64,000 bases of DNA from contig JABSOY010000015.1 in assembly GCA_013215385.1 (NCBI GenBank), forward strand, positions 93,373 through 157,372, written 5' to 3'. Made by a program: the position numbers and the translations under genes. A model generated the notes under the pieces. It was not told the origin of the DNA, did not search any database, and worked only from the letters and a program-made list of their open reading frames with translations. Every line of letters begins with the position of its first letter. Positions within the stretch are counted from its first letter, which is position 1. Source of the DNA: Colwellia sp. (GTDB taxonomy: Bacteria; Pseudomonadota; Gammaproteobacteria; Enterobacterales; Alteromonadaceae). Shown here piece by piece: positions 1 to 12,239 of the stretch.

Positions 1-515
1 TCAGATTGGGTCATTTTCGCTATATAAGGACGAACAACTAACGGCGCTTCTGTTTGGCCAACAAATATATTAGCTGTAGCTGAAAGCGATTCTGCTTTAC
101 TGGTTTTTAATAGCTTTTGTAAACTACCACCAATTATTTTGATCACCCACTGCATGATACCTAAGTAATAAAGTACGGCGATTAAAGAAGAAAAGAAAAT
201 AATATTGGGCAGAACCCGAATGGCGAATACAAAACCCACGCCATTTTCATACATAGCATCGGTGCCAAGACCACCAAAGAGGAAATTAATGCCTACTTTG
301 GCGCTATCAATAACACTCTGCACACTTGCTGTTATTGCGGTTAAGAAGTCTTTTCCAGCCGGCAAATATAGGACAAAAGCACCCAGTAATATCTGTAAAA
401 GAAATGCAAAACCGACCGTACGAATGTTTATACTTTTTTTATGTTTTGAAAGTCCGTAGGCAATTGCTAATAAAACAAATATACCTATTACCCCTCTAAA
501 TGCGGCAAAATCCAT
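1..515 (-). CDS. nupC: NupC-family concentrative nucleoside transporter (3' end beyond the window)
   Basis: Reading leftward from an ATG at 515, 171 codons stay open to the window edge. The visible part has a hydrophobic N-terminal helix, a GVGFVFAIRVLPNIIFFSSL-type stretch and the VGQTEAPLVVRPYI signature of the concentrative nucleoside transporter family, which imports nucleosides with a cation gradient across the inner membrane. A good ribosome site (AGAGGG, 4-5 nt before the ATG) supports the start. The gene follows udk by about 45 nt on the same strand, so import and first phosphorylation of nucleosides are probably co-transcribed. The C-terminal half is not visible. Confidence 0.9.
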   Translation of the reverse strand, partial: MDFAAFRGVIGIFVLLAIAYGLSKHKKSINIRTVGFAFLLQILLGAFVLYLPAGKDFLTAITASVQSVIDSAKVGINFLFGGLGTDAMYENGVGFVFAIRVLPNIIFFSSLIAVLYYLGIMQWVIKIIGGSLQKLLKTSKAESLSATANIFVGQTEAPLVVRPYIAKMTQS

Positions 516-560
516 AAATCCCTCTTACTTTAGTTATTATTATTTTGATTTTTATTGTTT

Positions 561-1211
561 TTATTTTTGTAATGGTAATTTCGATAACTGACGAATTTTT
601 GCTTTCAGTACTTCTATGGCCATTCTATTTTTCCCGCCTCTCGTGATCACTATATCAGCCCAAGCTTTAGAGGGTTCGATAAATTGATAATACATCGGCC
701 TAACGGTTTCTAAATATTGGCTGGTCACCGATTCGATACTTCTATTTCGTTCAATTAAATCACGTTTTATACGTCTAATTAAGCATATATCAAGAGGGGT
801 ATCCATATAAACTTTTATGTCAAATTGCTCTCTGAGTGCTTTATTAGACAGCAGTAAAATCCCTTCAACTAAAACGATTTTTGTTGGGGTAAATACCCGG
901 GTTTCATTGAGGCGTGTATGTGTCTTATAACAATAAATAGGAACATCTACTGATTGGTTGTCAGTGATTTTTTTTAAATGTGTTACTAATAAATCATGCT
1001 CAAAGGCACTAGGGTTGTCATAATTAGTTTGCTCGCGCTCAGACATCGACAAGTGAGATTGATCGCGATAATAGGCATCTTCATTAAGAATAGAAATACC
1101 CTCTTCACCTAATTCATCAATAAGCTCGTCATGTATAGTTTGTGCAAAAAGTGTTTTGCCGGATGCTGATGGGCCAGTAATGGTAATAATTGTCGGTTTA
1201 TTTGTTTTCAA
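561..1211 (-). CDS. udk: Uridine kinase
   Basis: A 216-residue P-loop kinase of the uridine/cytidine kinase family, phosphorylating uridine and cytidine to UMP and CMP in pyrimidine salvage. The Walker A motif GPSASGKT lies at residues 13-20. Further family signs are the NEDAYYRDQSHL segment and VLVEGILLL followed by YMDTPLDICLIRRIKRD. The length is normal for the family. The first codon is TTG with an AGG about 8 nt upstream; no in-frame ATG precedes the P-loop, so TTG is the likely start. It stands directly upstream of the nupC-type transporter gene and divergent from deoB. Confidence 0.93.
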   Translation of the reverse strand: MKTNKPTIITITGPSASGKTLFAQTIHDELIDELGEEGISILNEDAYYRDQSHLSMSEREQTNYDNPSAFEHDLLVTHLKKITDNQSVDVPIYCYKTHTRLNETRVFTPTKIVLVEGILLLSNKALREQFDIKVYMDTPLDICLIRRIKRDLIERNRSIESVTSQYLETVRPMYYQFIEPSKAWADIVITRGGKNRMAIEVLKAKIRQLSKLPLQK

Positions 1212-1477
1212 TGTTATTGCCTGTTAATACCTGTTGATAATTACGTTTTAAAAATAATAATAGAAGCTATTATTAACGGTAAATCTCATAGTAATTAAAA
1301 ACTAAATTTATACTTTTAGGGTCACAAGATAAAAAATGCGTTACTTTATCGAATATATTTAAAAACATTATTTACCCTATTTTTAAAAGATGATAAATTA
1401 TCACAACTTGACCATGTGGTCATGTTTTATTCTGGTATTTATGAATATAAATTGAAAATGATTAAAAAGGAAATGGC

Positions 1478-2698
1478 ATGGCGCGCGCAATAGTATTAGT
1501 TATCGACAGTTTTGGAATAGGCTATTCACCAGATGCTAATAGTTTTGGTGATGTTGGCGCGAATACTCTCGCCAATCTTGCTAAGGCTTATTATGCAGAA
1601 ACAGGCAAAGCTATTAATTTGCCTAATCTTGCTAGCTTAGGATTATTTAAAGCTTCTCACCAGGCATCAAACATAGATTTCCCTCATCAGGGTGGTACTC
1701 CAAAAAAAGGGGCCTATGGTTATATGCAAGAGATAAGTACGGGCAAAGATACCCCCAGTGGTCACTGGGAAATGGCAGGCGTTCCGGTACTTTTTGACTG
1801 GGGATATTTTACCGATAAAGAAAATGCATTCCCTTTAACGTTAATTGAAAAAGTTAATCAAACGACTGGCTATGATGGCATGTTAGGAAATTGTCATGCA
1901 TCAGGTACAGATATTCTAGAAAAATTAGGTGAGCAGCATATAAAGTCGGGACTACCTATCTGTTATACCTCTGCAGATAGTGTTTTTCAAGTGGCCGCTC
2001 ATGAAGAGCATTTTGGTTTAGATAATCTATATAAATATTGTGAAACCGTAAGAGCAGAACTTGAAGGTTTAAATATAGGACGCGTAATCGCTCGACCATT
2101 TATTGGTGATAACCCTGACAACTTTTCTCGTACAGGTAACCGTCGTGATTATTCGGTATTACCACCAGCTCCAACAGTACTCGATAAAATTTCTAATGCC
2201 GGTACTCATGTTATCAGTGTCGGTAAAATAGCCGATATTTTTGCCCATCAAGGCATTAATGAAAAAACCAAAGCGACGGGCTTAGATGCTTTGTTGGATG
2301 CTACGATTGAGCATATTAATACGGCACCAGACAATGCCTTGATTTTTACTAACTTAGTTAACTTCGACCAAGACTTTGGCCACCGACGTAATCCAGTGGG
2401 TTATGCCCAAGAGCTTGAAGCATTTGATGCACGCTTACCTGAAGTGTTAAATGTAATGACAGAGCACGACATCTTGTTTCTAACCGCTGACCATGGTTGT
2501 GACCCAACCTGGCCTGGTAGCGACCATACCCGTGAATATGTACCCGTATTGGCTTACCATCATAATATCTCTTCTGTTAATTTAGGTGAACGTAAAACCT
2601 TTGCTGATTTAGGGCAAACCATTGCAGATTTGTTTAACGTTGAAGCGATGAATTACGGCAAGAGCTTTTTAAGTAACCTTACTTTTGAAACAAAATAG
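1478..2698 (+). CDS. deoB: Phosphopentomutase
   Basis: A 406-residue member of the alkaline-phosphatase-like metalloenzymes that interconverts (deoxy)ribose 1- and 5-phosphate in nucleoside catabolism. Metal ligands and catalytic motifs are visible: [13 protein letters not shown] at the N-terminus, the [10 protein letters not shown] nucleophile loop, [13 protein letters not shown], and [19 protein letters not shown] near the C-terminus. The length is normal. A ribosome site (AAGGAA) lies 5 nt before the ATG. It converges on deoD across a shared terminator, which suits joint use of nucleosides as carbon source. Confidence 0.97.
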   Translation: MARAIVLVIDSFGIGYSPDANSFGDVGANTLANLAKAYYAETGKAINLPNLASLGLFKASHQASNIDFPHQGGTPKKGAYGYMQEISTGKDTPSGHWEMAGVPVLFDWGYFTDKENAFPLTLIEKVNQTTGYDGMLGNCHASGTDILEKLGEQHIKSGLPICYTSADSVFQVAAHEEHFGLDNLYKYCETVRAELEGLNIGRVIARPFIGDNPDNFSRTGNRRDYSVLPPAPTVLDKISNAGTHVISVGKIADIFAHQGINEKTKATGLDALLDATIEHINTAPDNALIFTNLVNFDQDFGHRRNPVGYAQELEAFDARLPEVLNVMTEHDILFLTADHGCDPTWPGSDHTREYVPVLAYHHNISSVNLGERKTFADLGQTIADLFNVEAMNYGKSFLSNLTFETK

Positions 2699-2747
2699 CA
2701 CAAGACTTTTTACTTAAACGCTATGACAACGTTTAGAGCGAGTAATA

Positions 2748-2777
2748 AAAAAGGGTTAGCCATGCTAACCCTTTTCT
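2748..2777. terminator. Bidirectional terminator between deoB and deoD
   Basis: A perfect inverted repeat AAGGGTTAGC / GCTAACCCTT with a 3-nt loop, flanked by A's on the left and T's on the right. It sits between two convergent genes, so it can end transcription in both directions. Confidence 0.85.
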
Positions 2778-2795
2778 AAATGAGTAAGACTAACG

Positions 2796-3500
2796 TTATA
2801 AAATACTTTCTAACGTTAACTCCATCATATCTTTAAAGGTTGTTTCACGTTCATCTGCGCTTGTTTGCTCGCCAGTTTTAATGTGATCGCTCACCGTTAA
2901 AACGGTTAATGCTTTTTTGCCATATTCTGCAGCAACGCCATAAAGGCCAGCCGCTTCCATTTCAACAGCTAAAATGCCATATTTTTCCATTGTCGCGAAC
3001 ATTTCTGGTTGCGGCGTGTAAAATAAGTCAGCGGTGAATATATTGCCCACTCGAACATCTTGATTTAATCGTTCAGCGGTATCTACGACACTTTTTAATA
3101 GTGAAAAGTCAGCACAAGCGGCAAAGTCTACATTGTTAAAACGTTGTCTATTAACATTAGAGTCAGTGCTTGCCGCCATACCAATAATGATATCGCGTAC
3201 TTTTATATCATCACGAACAGCGCCACAAGAGCCAATACGAATAATGCTTTCAACCCCGTAATCTTTATAAAGTTCAGTAGCATAAATTGAAACACTTGGT
3301 ATACCCATACCTGAGCCCATAACAGATATAGGTTTACCTTTATAGGTGCCTGTGTAACCAAACATGTTACGAACGCGAGTAACACATTTTACGTTTTCTA
3401 AGAAATTTTCGGCAATAAATTTTGCTCTAAGTGGATCGCCAGGCATTAACACTGTTTTGGCAAAATCGCCGGCTTGAGCTTCAATATGAGGTGTTGGCAT
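2796..3500 (-). CDS. deoD: Purine nucleoside phosphorylase, DeoD type
   Basis: A 234-residue hexameric-type purine nucleoside phosphorylase that splits purine (deoxy)nucleosides with phosphate. Family motifs are visible: [14 protein letters not shown] at the start, [51 protein letters not shown] and [10 protein letters not shown] with the catalytic Asp. The length matches the E. coli protein. A good ribosome site (AAGGAT) precedes the ATG. It is convergent with deoB and upstream of a XapX-like gene and add on the same strand side, forming a purine salvage neighbourhood. Confidence 0.97.
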   Translation of the reverse strand: MPTPHIEAQAGDFAKTVLMPGDPLRAKFIAENFLENVKCVTRVRNMFGYTGTYKGKPISVMGSGMGIPSVSIYATELYKDYGVESIIRIGSCGAVRDDIKVRDIIIGMAASTDSNVNRQRFNNVDFAACADFSLLKSVVDTAERLNQDVRVGNIFTADLFYTPQPEMFATMEKYGILAVEMEAAGLYGVAAEYGKKALTVLTVSDHIKTGEQTSADERETTFKDMMELTLESIL

Positions 3501-3646
3501 AAGAGTTATCCTTTAGTTTTTAAGTGTAACTCAGTAAGTTTCTAGCCATAGATGATGAAATCAACTGCTATCAAGGATGTTTTACTGATGAATTATTTTT
3601 GGCGATTTATTATATATCGCTTAATGTTTATGTGGCTATGATAATA

Positions 3647-3820
3647 CTAAGTGAAGAATCGTTCAATTATCCATTGATAACTAAGGCCACCGACATATAT
3701 TCCAAAGATACCGACAATACCTGAAAGAACAGGTGGGGCCGGTAATGGTAGTTTAAATAGAGAAAATATTACTCCTACTAAAATACCTGTGGCGAGTGCT
3801 GCTAATATTTCAATCATCAT
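3647..3820 (-). CDS. XapX-type (DUF1427) small membrane protein
   Basis: A 57-residue reading frame of the XapX/DUF1427 family: a hydrophobic N-terminal helix, a central PLPAPPVLSGIVGIFGIYVG motif, and a short polar tail. The family is named after a protein near xanthosine phosphorylase and often lies next to nucleoside genes, as here between deoD and add. Its biochemical role is not established. Two successive ATG codons (3820 and 3817) are possible starts; AAGGAGC lies just upstream. Predicted to sit in the inner membrane. Confidence 0.8.
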   Translation of the reverse strand: MMIEILAALATGILVGVIFSLFKLPLPAPPVLSGIVGIFGIYVGGLSYQWIIERFFT

Positions 3821-3840
3821 TGCTCCTTATTGAGTGTTGT

Positions 3841-4839
3841 TTATTGTTTTTTTAATTGAATCAAATTATGTTTTTCATCTGCAGATAAAAAGCTCATTGC
3901 TATTGCATTGTGCTGTAATTGAGTTATTTGCTGTTCATTTAACTTCAACAAATTACCAGCTAAGTTAAATTCATCTTCAAGTTCAATGTTTTCAACGGCG
4001 GGATCATCGGTATTTAGGCAGACATTCAGGCCATTATCTAAAAAGGTTTTAATCGGGTGTTTGCTTAAGTCTTTTACGGTACCTGTTTGATAGTTGGACG
4101 TAAGGCAAGACTCTATACCTATCTCATTTTTTAGCATAAAGTCCATTAACTTTTGATCCTTAACGCAAGCTACACCATGACCTATTCTCGTGGCACCAAG
4201 CTTTTCTATGGCATGCCACACGCTTTCAGGGCCCGCTGCTTCCCCTGCATGAACGGATACTTGTAATCCTGCGTCTCTGGCTTTGTTAAAATGATTTTCG
4301 AAAAGCGTGCCTGGGTAATTGTATTCATCACCCGCAAGATCTAATGCTACTAGGTTATCTTTTTGAGTTAATAGCGCGTCTAACTCTCTATGACAATTTT
4401 CAACACCAAAAGTACGGCTCAAAATGCCAATTAAGTTTATTTGCGTAGGGTATTTGTTACGTCCTAAATTTACACCTTCAATAATAGCTTCAACCACACC
4501 TTCCATAGGAAGTTGATGAGTCATAGCAATATAATAAGGTGAAAAACGAAGCTCTGCGTAATCAATGTTAGCGAGATAGGCATCTTCTACATTTTCAAAA
4601 CCAATGCGAACGACATCATCTAACGAAGATAACACCTTAACGCCCCAATCTAGTTTCTTTAGAAAAGCGAGTAGATCGGCTTCATTGTTGGTAATTGTAA
4701 TGTGAGGTAAAAAGTCTGCAAAACTAGTCTCAGGCAATTTGATATTATTTTTCTGGGCTAATTGCCAAATAGTTTTTGGGCGAATATTACCATCTAAATG
4801 TCGGTGAAGGTCTATCAGTGGGAGCTGCTTGTTATACAT
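3841..4839 (-). CDS. add: Adenosine deaminase
   Basis: A metal-dependent hydrolase that deaminates adenosine and deoxyadenosine to inosine. The LPLIDLHRHLDGNIRPKT N-terminus gives two metal His ligands; VSVHAGEA, RIGHGV, SCLTSN and NTDDPAV supply the other metal and catalytic residues. The frame could be extended 12 codons upstream to a TTG, but the ATG at 4839 aligns with the N-terminus of E. coli Add, so I use it. It lies 20 nt before the XapX-like gene and is probably co-transcribed with it. Confidence 0.95.
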   Translation of the reverse strand: MYNKQLPLIDLHRHLDGNIRPKTIWQLAQKNNIKLPETSFADFLPHITITNNEADLLAFLKKLDWGVKVLSSLDDVVRIGFENVEDAYLANIDYAELRFSPYYIAMTHQLPMEGVVEAIIEGVNLGRNKYPTQINLIGILSRTFGVENCHRELDALLTQKDNLVALDLAGDEYNYPGTLFENHFNKARDAGLQVSVHAGEAAGPESVWHAIEKLGATRIGHGVACVKDQKLMDFMLKNEIGIESCLTSNYQTGTVKDLSKHPIKTFLDNGLNVCLNTDDPAVENIELEDEFNLAGNLLKLNEQQITQLQHNAIAMSFLSADEKHNLIQLKKQ

Positions 4840-4947
4840 GGGTAAATATTGTCCTGAGAATTTTAAAAGTTGCAAGCAAAGCAGGCAACGATTAATGCTT
4901 GATATATATTTTAGTCTAAAATCTTATACGCACTATTAATAACATTA

Positions 4948-5853
4948 TTAAAGATTTACTTTAACAGAAATAGGGCAGTGATCGCTTAAAGATCGAGAGA
5001 GTGCTTTAGTATATTTTTCTTTAAAAACTAATTGTTCGAATGAGCTTTGTAGATACATATTTTTCGCCATAGGGTTAAATACGATGTGATCTATATAATC
5101 TTTGTAATATCCACCCCAACAAGCAGAGTTCATAGTTGCTGTTGGTGTCCAAAGCGATTCATTACCTTCATCATCTAAGGCTTGCCATAATCCTTGGTCT
5201 TCTGTGCGTTTATTAGCAATATCTTGAGAAAACCGTCGATTGAAATCGCCAATGACAATAAAAGCTTTATTATCTTTAGCTTGTTTGTCTACCCAGTTTT
5301 CAAGCGGCTCTATTTGCTTACTCAGTGTTGCACATGCCTCTTTTCGACGCTGTTCCTTTTCTGACGAACTTGGCATCAGGGATATATTATTTTCGTCAAG
5401 AGGGTCAGTAAAACAACCTGACTTTAAATGTACGGCAAGTAGTTTTAATTCCTTACCATTTCTAGACAAGGTTAAGTCCATGCCATGACGTACTCGGCTA
5501 ACATCTAAAGCTTTATATTCCTTAGCTATAACCTTTATGCCAGCAGACTTTTTAACGGCTACCCCGACACGTTGTACCCAATCTTTTGTGGAAAAATAAA
5601 AATCGTATTCGTTGCCAAAAACTTTACGTGCCCATTGTTCATTTTCAACTTCTTGTAATGCAATAACATCAGCATTAAGCTGCTTTGCATAATTTGCAAG
5701 CTGCTGATAGTCTGTAGGTTTACGCTTGTTATATTCATGCGAGCCTAACCAGGCGATATTCCATGAGGCTACTTTTAACTCTTCTGAATAACTCGGTGAA
5801 ATATACATTAAGCCTATTAGTAAGCTAGTTGTTGTTAATATAGATTTATGCAT
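4948..5853 (-). CDS. Secreted endonuclease/exonuclease/phosphatase-fold protein
   Basis: About 301 residues with an N-terminal signal peptide (MHKSILTTTSLLIGLMYISP, cleavage near SYS-EE) followed by the endonuclease/exonuclease/phosphatase fold: VASWNIAWLG, VIALQEVEN (metal Glu), VIGDFNRR (catalytic Asp and Asn) and a terminal SDHCPISV. The family cleaves nucleic acids or phosphoesters; the exact substrate is not shown. Export plus a salvage neighbourhood suggests use of extracellular nucleic acid (inference). The start at 5853 is preferred because AAGAGAAG lies before it and the signal peptide begins there; the frame runs further upstream only from a non-ATG codon. Confidence 0.82.
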   Translation of the reverse strand: MHKSILTTTSLLIGLMYISPSYSEELKVASWNIAWLGSHEYNKRKPTDYQQLANYAKQLNADVIALQEVENEQWARKVFGNEYDFYFSTKDWVQRVGVAVKKSAGIKVIAKEYKALDVSRVRHGMDLTLSRNGKELKLLAVHLKSGCFTDPLDENNISLMPSSSEKEQRRKEACATLSKQIEPLENWVDKQAKDNKAFIVIGDFNRRFSQDIANKRTEDQGLWQALDDEGNESLWTPTATMNSACWGGYYKDYIDHIVFNPMAKNMYLQSSFEQLVFKEKYTKALSRSLSDHCPISVKVNL

Positions 5854-5978
5854 TAAACTTCTCTTAGTTAAACTAATGCAGCTTGAACTCAAGCCAATAA
5901 TAAAAATTACTTAACCATTCGGTCAAGAATTGCTATGATTTGCAACATTACACTACTTTTACCATGAGAAAAACCTCT

Positions 5979-6536
5979 ATGAACAAAAAATATATTACCG
6001 CACAAGAATTGCTAGAAGATTCTTTTAGACTGGCAGCTAAGGTTTTTGAAGATGGATTTAGACCACAGTTTATCATTGGTATATGGCGTGGTGGCGCTCC
6101 TGTTGGTATTGCAGTACAAGAATTTTTCGATTTCAAAAAAGTAGAAACTGACCATATTGCCGTTCGTACATCTTCTTATTACGGCATTAATAAACAAAGT
6201 AAAGAAATTAAAGTGCATGGCTTACACTATATAATAGAAAATGCGAATGCAGGTGATGGTTTACTGATTGTTGACGATGTATTTGATTCGGGTCGTAGTA
6301 TTGATGCGCTAATTAAGCAACTTAACAAATTATCACGTAACAATATGCCAACAGATGTTCGAGTTGCTTGCCCTTGGTATAAACCTAAGAATAATTTAGT
6401 TGATTTTACACCTGATTATTATGTTCATGAAACAGATGAATGGTTAGTTTTTCCTCATGAGCTTTCAGGATTAACGCAAGAAGAAATAGCTGAAGGAAAA
6501 TCAGACCTAGCAAACATATTGGCACTTTTACAATAA
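5979..6536 (+). CDS. Purine phosphoribosyltransferase
   Basis: A type-I PRTase of about 185 residues. The PRPP-binding loop is clear: LLIVDDVFDSGRSIDAL, preceded by the early IIGIWRGGAPVG loop. Such enzymes join purine bases to PRPP (xanthine/hypoxanthine/guanine type); the base specificity cannot be fixed from sequence alone. The start chosen is the ATG at 5979, after GAGAAA; ATG 5964 is also possible. It is divergent from the secreted nuclease-fold gene and followed 17 nt later by a secreted protein gene, perhaps in one transcript. Confidence 0.85.
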   Translation: MNKKYITAQELLEDSFRLAAKVFEDGFRPQFIIGIWRGGAPVGIAVQEFFDFKKVETDHIAVRTSSYYGINKQSKEIKVHGLHYIIENANAGDGLLIVDDVFDSGRSIDALIKQLNKLSRNNMPTDVRVACPWYKPKNNLVDFTPDYYVHETDEWLVFPHELSGLTQEEIAEGKSDLANILALLQ

Positions 6537-6553
6537 GACAGGTTTAGTATTTA

Positions 6554-7663
6554 ATGAAACGTTACTCTCTTTTAGCCTTTTATCTCTTGGTCGTTAGTAC
6601 AGCTGTTGCTGATGATAATATTCATCAACAAGTAACCTTGAAAGGTAAGTGGTTGATAGAAGAAAGCGGTAAATCAATGCTCGACCCACAAACTTCAGCA
6701 TTGAAATTGTGGCGCGGGAAGTTACTGACACTTTCAGATGGTTCGGCACATAGTTCGCAACAAAAACAACTCCATATTATTGAATCGTCTACAGGACTCG
6801 TTGATAAAAAGTCAATGACTATGGTGTTGTCCGAAAACGTTGAAAATAGTTGTTTCTCTAAATACCTTGCCGACAAGCCAGATTTTGAAGCTTTAGTGGT
6901 TGACTCTGCTAACGATGGTGTTTTTATTGTTGTTACTGAAGATGCACGCACAAGTGAACAACTTTCAGTTGCTTGCCAAAAACGTTTTCAAAATACTGGC
7001 TCTACTGTCTATCCGTCTCTACTGGTTAGATTGAAACTAATGAACAACAACGTGTTGTTAATGACGCACGTTAAACCTATTCAATTTAAGCTGTCTGATA
7101 ATATAGGAAACTTTCCTAATGATGGCATTGAAGCTATGGCTATTGGTAAAAATGCAACTTTGTATTTAGGTTTAGAAAAAGATAACAACGACAATACAAG
7201 AATATTCTCTTTACGATTAACTAAACATTTTTGGCGTACAGATGGTTTTATCCAAGTAGAAGATACGGGTGTGTTATTACCTAGGTTAACAGACGGCGGG
7301 CACCCAATTAATGGTATGGACTATATTCCAATTAAAGATCACCTCGGCTATCTGGTTGCGGCAGCACGAAATGACGACCAGTTATGGATTATTGATTTAG
7401 AGAAACAAAAACCAACTAAAATTATTTCACTTAAATTTTTAGCTCCAATTGCAGGTGAAGGTTGTCATAATAGTAATTTTGAGTCGATCATTTATACATC
7501 GTTAGAAGGCGTTGCCGTTGACGGAGATAAAGTATGGTTAATAAATGACCCTTGGCCTAAACACTATATTGATAACGTAAAATGCGCAGCCAATCGAAAA
7601 AAATACAAAAATCTATCGCCACTTATATTCTCATTGCCTATTTCAAAGCAGTGGTTCGAATAA
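6554..7663 (+). CDS. Secreted protein resembling the esterase-like phytase family
   Basis: 369 residues with a clear signal peptide (RYSLLAFYLLVVSTAVA-DD). The mature part has the repeating pattern of the 'esterase-like activity of phytase' beta-propeller family: DFEALVVDSAND followed by VFIVVTEDA, NDGIEAMAIGKN with TLYLGLEKDN, and SLEGVAVDGDKVWLINDPW, where acidic residues end successive blades. Six Cys are spread through the protein, suiting the periplasm or outside. The assignment is by pattern only; substrate unknown. It follows the phosphoribosyltransferase gene closely. Confidence 0.6.
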   Translation: MKRYSLLAFYLLVVSTAVADDNIHQQVTLKGKWLIEESGKSMLDPQTSALKLWRGKLLTLSDGSAHSSQQKQLHIIESSTGLVDKKSMTMVLSENVENSCFSKYLADKPDFEALVVDSANDGVFIVVTEDARTSEQLSVACQKRFQNTGSTVYPSLLVRLKLMNNNVLLMTHVKPIQFKLSDNIGNFPNDGIEAMAIGKNATLYLGLEKDNNDNTRIFSLRLTKHFWRTDGFIQVEDTGVLLPRLTDGGHPINGMDYIPIKDHLGYLVAAARNDDQLWIIDLEKQKPTKIISLKFLAPIAGEGCHNSNFESIIYTSLEGVAVDGDKVWLINDPWPKHYIDNVKCAANRKKYKNLSPLIFSLPISKQWFE

Positions 7664-8019
7664 AAAATTCATTAATTGCATGTATTTATAAACTGAAGAA
7701 TCGTATGTCGTCTTATTTTAATTACAATTTAATCGTAATTATTGAATAAAGTATCGCAAATAGTTATTCGTAATTATGTTCATATAGTTTACGAAACTAA
7801 CCTGAACGTTTATAATGTTCAGGTTAACCAGTGGTGTACCCGCTGTTTTTTTATGTCTAAGCAAACTTAGGCTACCTCTCAAGAACCCTAGTTAACCTTT
7901 TTAAAACAGGCTACAGGTACCTTGCAGAACAACATTATTAATAGAGTGAGAATATATTGTTAATTAGCATAACTATTCACTTTATTAGGCATTTAGCAGA
8001 TCAGAAATTAGGAAAGTAG
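7664..8019. other. Intergenic region upstream of monomeric icd, with an inverted repeat
   Basis: No gene seen. It holds a perfect 10-bp inverted repeat, TAACCTGAAC (7798-7807) and GTTCAGGTTA (7817-7826), separated by 9 nt, with no clear T-run after it. It may be an operator or a weak terminator of the upstream gene. The last 100 nt before 8020 presumably carry the icd promoter; I cannot point to a convincing -35/-10 pair. Confidence 0.5.
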
Positions 8020-10251
<2,232 letters not shown>

Positions 10252-10270
10252 TAGCGCTTCAAAAATAATA

Positions 10271-10306
10271 AAAAGGCTGAACATCAATGATGTTCAGCCT
10301 TTTTTA
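10271..10306 (+). terminator. Rho-independent terminator of monomeric icd
   Basis: Inverted repeat AAAAGGCTGAACATC / GATGTTCAGCCTTTT with a short AAT loop, followed by a T-run, 20 nt after the icd stop. The left A-run means it could also serve the minus-strand gene at 10357-10593. Confidence 0.9.
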
Positions 10307-10356
10307 TCTTCTAAATTTGAGTATTTAATTCGTCAGCAAGTCTAATTCCTCAAGCT

Positions 10357-10593
10357 TTACTGTGCAATTTTCACTCTAATTCGATTCTTAGCAACTCTAA
10401 CCTCATGCAAAGATTTAAGTGCTTTTTTAGCTTCAGCTTCATTTGGCATTTCAACAAAAGCAAAACCTTTAGATTTTCCTGTTTCTTGATCTAGTACTAA
10501 AGTACATTCTTTGACATCACCGTGCTCTGAAAATAACACTCGAATTTCTTGTTCAGTTGTCGTGCGAGAGAGGTTACGAACTAATAGTTTCAT
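10357..10593 (-). CDS. Small RRM-type RNA-binding protein
   Basis: A 78-residue single RNA recognition motif. RNP2 is KLLVRNLSR at the start and RNP1 is KSKGFAFVEM near residue 45, the hallmark KGFAFVEM form of bacterial cold-inducible RRM proteins. These bind RNA and are often induced by cold (known from cyanobacterial and Vibrio/Shewanella relatives). It sits between two icd genes on the opposite strand and converges on the first icd. No other domain is present. Confidence 0.93.
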   Translation of the reverse strand: MKLLVRNLSRTTTEQEIRVLFSEHGDVKECTLVLDQETGKSKGFAFVEMPNEAEAKKALKSLHEVRVAKNRIRVKIAQ

Positions 10594-10902
10594 AAGGGTC
10601 CATATAAAATAACAATAATATTTTTATTATCTCAACTTAGACTAGATTCACCAAGCTATTTTATTGTTAAATTTAAATAAACCATTTTCAAACGAACATT
10701 TTAAACAATTGTTTTAATTATTCATGCTAGTTATATTCAATATCATTAATTCTGTATTAGTGCTAAAGCTCTTTTTCATTTATTTTTAACGTTAAATGAA
10801 AGTTAACCTATACTAAAAAAAGCTGTGTAAACCATAACTTAAATAATAAATGTTGTTAGGCTCATACAAATAAAATATTGAACTAATGCTGAGGAATGCT
10901 AT
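10594..10902. other. Divergent promoter region between the RRM gene and dimeric icd
   Basis: About 310 nt of AT-rich DNA with no open frame of note. It must hold the promoters for the leftward RRM gene and the rightward icd. I see no clear operator or structured RNA element. Confidence 0.4.
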
Positions 10903-12153
10903 ATGACTACAAATGTACTAATACCAACTGAAGGCGACGCTATTACTTGTGAAAATGGGATATTAACTGTGCCCAATAATCCAATAATCCCTTTTATTGA
11001 AGGAGATGGTATTGGCATTGATGTAACACCACCGATGATAAAGGCAGTAAATGCTGCTGTAGCAAAAGCATATCAAAACGAACGACAAATTCACTGGATG
11101 GAAGTTTATGCTGGTGAAAAAGCGACGCAAAAGTATGACTCTGAAACTTGGTTACCCGATGAAACATTAGAGATGTTCAAACAATATAAAGTCGGCATAA
11201 AAGGGCCTTTAACTACTCCTGTTGGTGGCGGTATGCGCTCTTTAAATGTTGCACTGAGACAAATATTAGATCTTTATGTATGCCAACGACCCGTACAGTG
11301 GTTTACCGGTGTACCTAGCCCGGTAAAAAGACCTTGTGAAGTTGATATGGTTATTTTCCGTGAAAACTCTGAGGATATCTACGCAGGTATTGAGTATAAA
11401 GCGGGTACTGAGCAAGCTAAAAAAGTAATCGACTTTTTAACGCAAGAAATGGGCGTAACGAAAATTCGTTTTACCGAAAACTGTGGTATTGGTATCAAAC
11501 CGGTATCAAAGGAAGGAACAGAGCGTTTAGTTCGAAGAGCTATTCAATATGCTATCGATAACGACCGAGAATCAGTGACGTTAGTGCATAAAGGCAACAT
11601 CATGAAATACACTGAAGGTGCCTTTAAAGAATGGGGTTACCAATTAGCACGAGACGAATTTGGTGCTGACTTTATTGCGGGCGGCCCATGGTGTTCTTTT
11701 GAAAACCCTAAAACGGGTAAAGAAATAGTGATCAAAGATGTTATTGCCGATTCAATGTTGCAACAAATATTATTAAGGCCTGCAGAATACAGCGTAATCG
11801 CCACATTAAACTTGAATGGCGATTATCTATCTGATGCATTAGCGGCTCAAGTTGGCGGCATTGGTATTGCACCAGGTGCTAATATTAATGACGAGATTGC
11901 AATTTTCGAAGCAACGCATGGTACCGCACCAAAATACGCAGGCTTGAACAAAGTTAATCCTGGCTCTGTTATTTTATCAGCTGAGATGATGTTACGACAT
12001 ATGGGCTGGGTTGAAGCCGCAGACTTATTACTTAAAGGTATGTCTGGAGCAATAAACGCTAAAACCGTAACCTATGATTTTGAGCGACTAATGGACGGTG
12101 CAACATTAGTTACTTGTTCAGAGTTTGGTGATTGCATAATTGAACATATGTAA
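10903..12153 (+). CDS. icd: Isocitrate dehydrogenase (NADP+), dimeric type
   Basis: 416 residues, the normal length for the E. coli Icd family of TCA-cycle enzymes. Visible motifs are [32 protein letters not shown] with the regulatory/substrate Ser, [41 protein letters not shown] and [11 protein letters not shown]. It is a second, unrelated-fold enzyme for the same reaction as the gene at 8020. In Colwellia maris the dimeric form is acetate-responsive and more heat-stable while the monomeric form is cold-induced (known); similar division of labour here is inference. Confidence 0.97.
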   Translation: MTTNVLIPTEGDAITCENGILTVPNNPIIPFIEGDGIGIDVTPPMIKAVNAAVAKAYQNERQIHWMEVYAGEKATQKYDSETWLPDETLEMFKQYKVGIKGPLTTPVGGGMRSLNVALRQILDLYVCQRPVQWFTGVPSPVKRPCEVDMVIFRENSEDIYAGIEYKAGTEQAKKVIDFLTQEMGVTKIRFTENCGIGIKPVSKEGTERLVRRAIQYAIDNDRESVTLVHKGNIMKYTEGAFKEWGYQLARDEFGADFIAGGPWCSFENPKTGKEIVIKDVIADSMLQQILLRPAEYSVIATLNLNGDYLSDALAAQVGGIGIAPGANINDEIAIFEATHGTAPKYAGLNKVNPGSVILSAEMMLRHMGWVEAADLLLKGMSGAINAKTVTYDFERLMDGATLVTCSEFGDCIIEHM

Positions 12154-12164
12154 ATAGTTGAATA

Positions 12165-12195
12165 AGCCGCCAAATCTAAAATGTTTGGCGGATTC
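12165..12195 (+). terminator. Terminator-like hairpin after dimeric icd
   Basis: CCGCCAAA (12167-12174) and TTTGGCGG (12184-12191) form an 8-bp stem with a 9-nt loop, 14 nt after the icd stop. No long T-run follows, so the efficiency is uncertain. Confidence 0.55.
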
Positions 12196-12239
12196 ATTCC
12201 AATGTTACGATTATATGCTGCTTGAAAAGGTAAACGATG

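Noticed and set aside
205-459. 84-codon plus-strand frame near the left edge
   Set aside because: Shadow of the nupC-type gene read on the other strand; no ribosome site.
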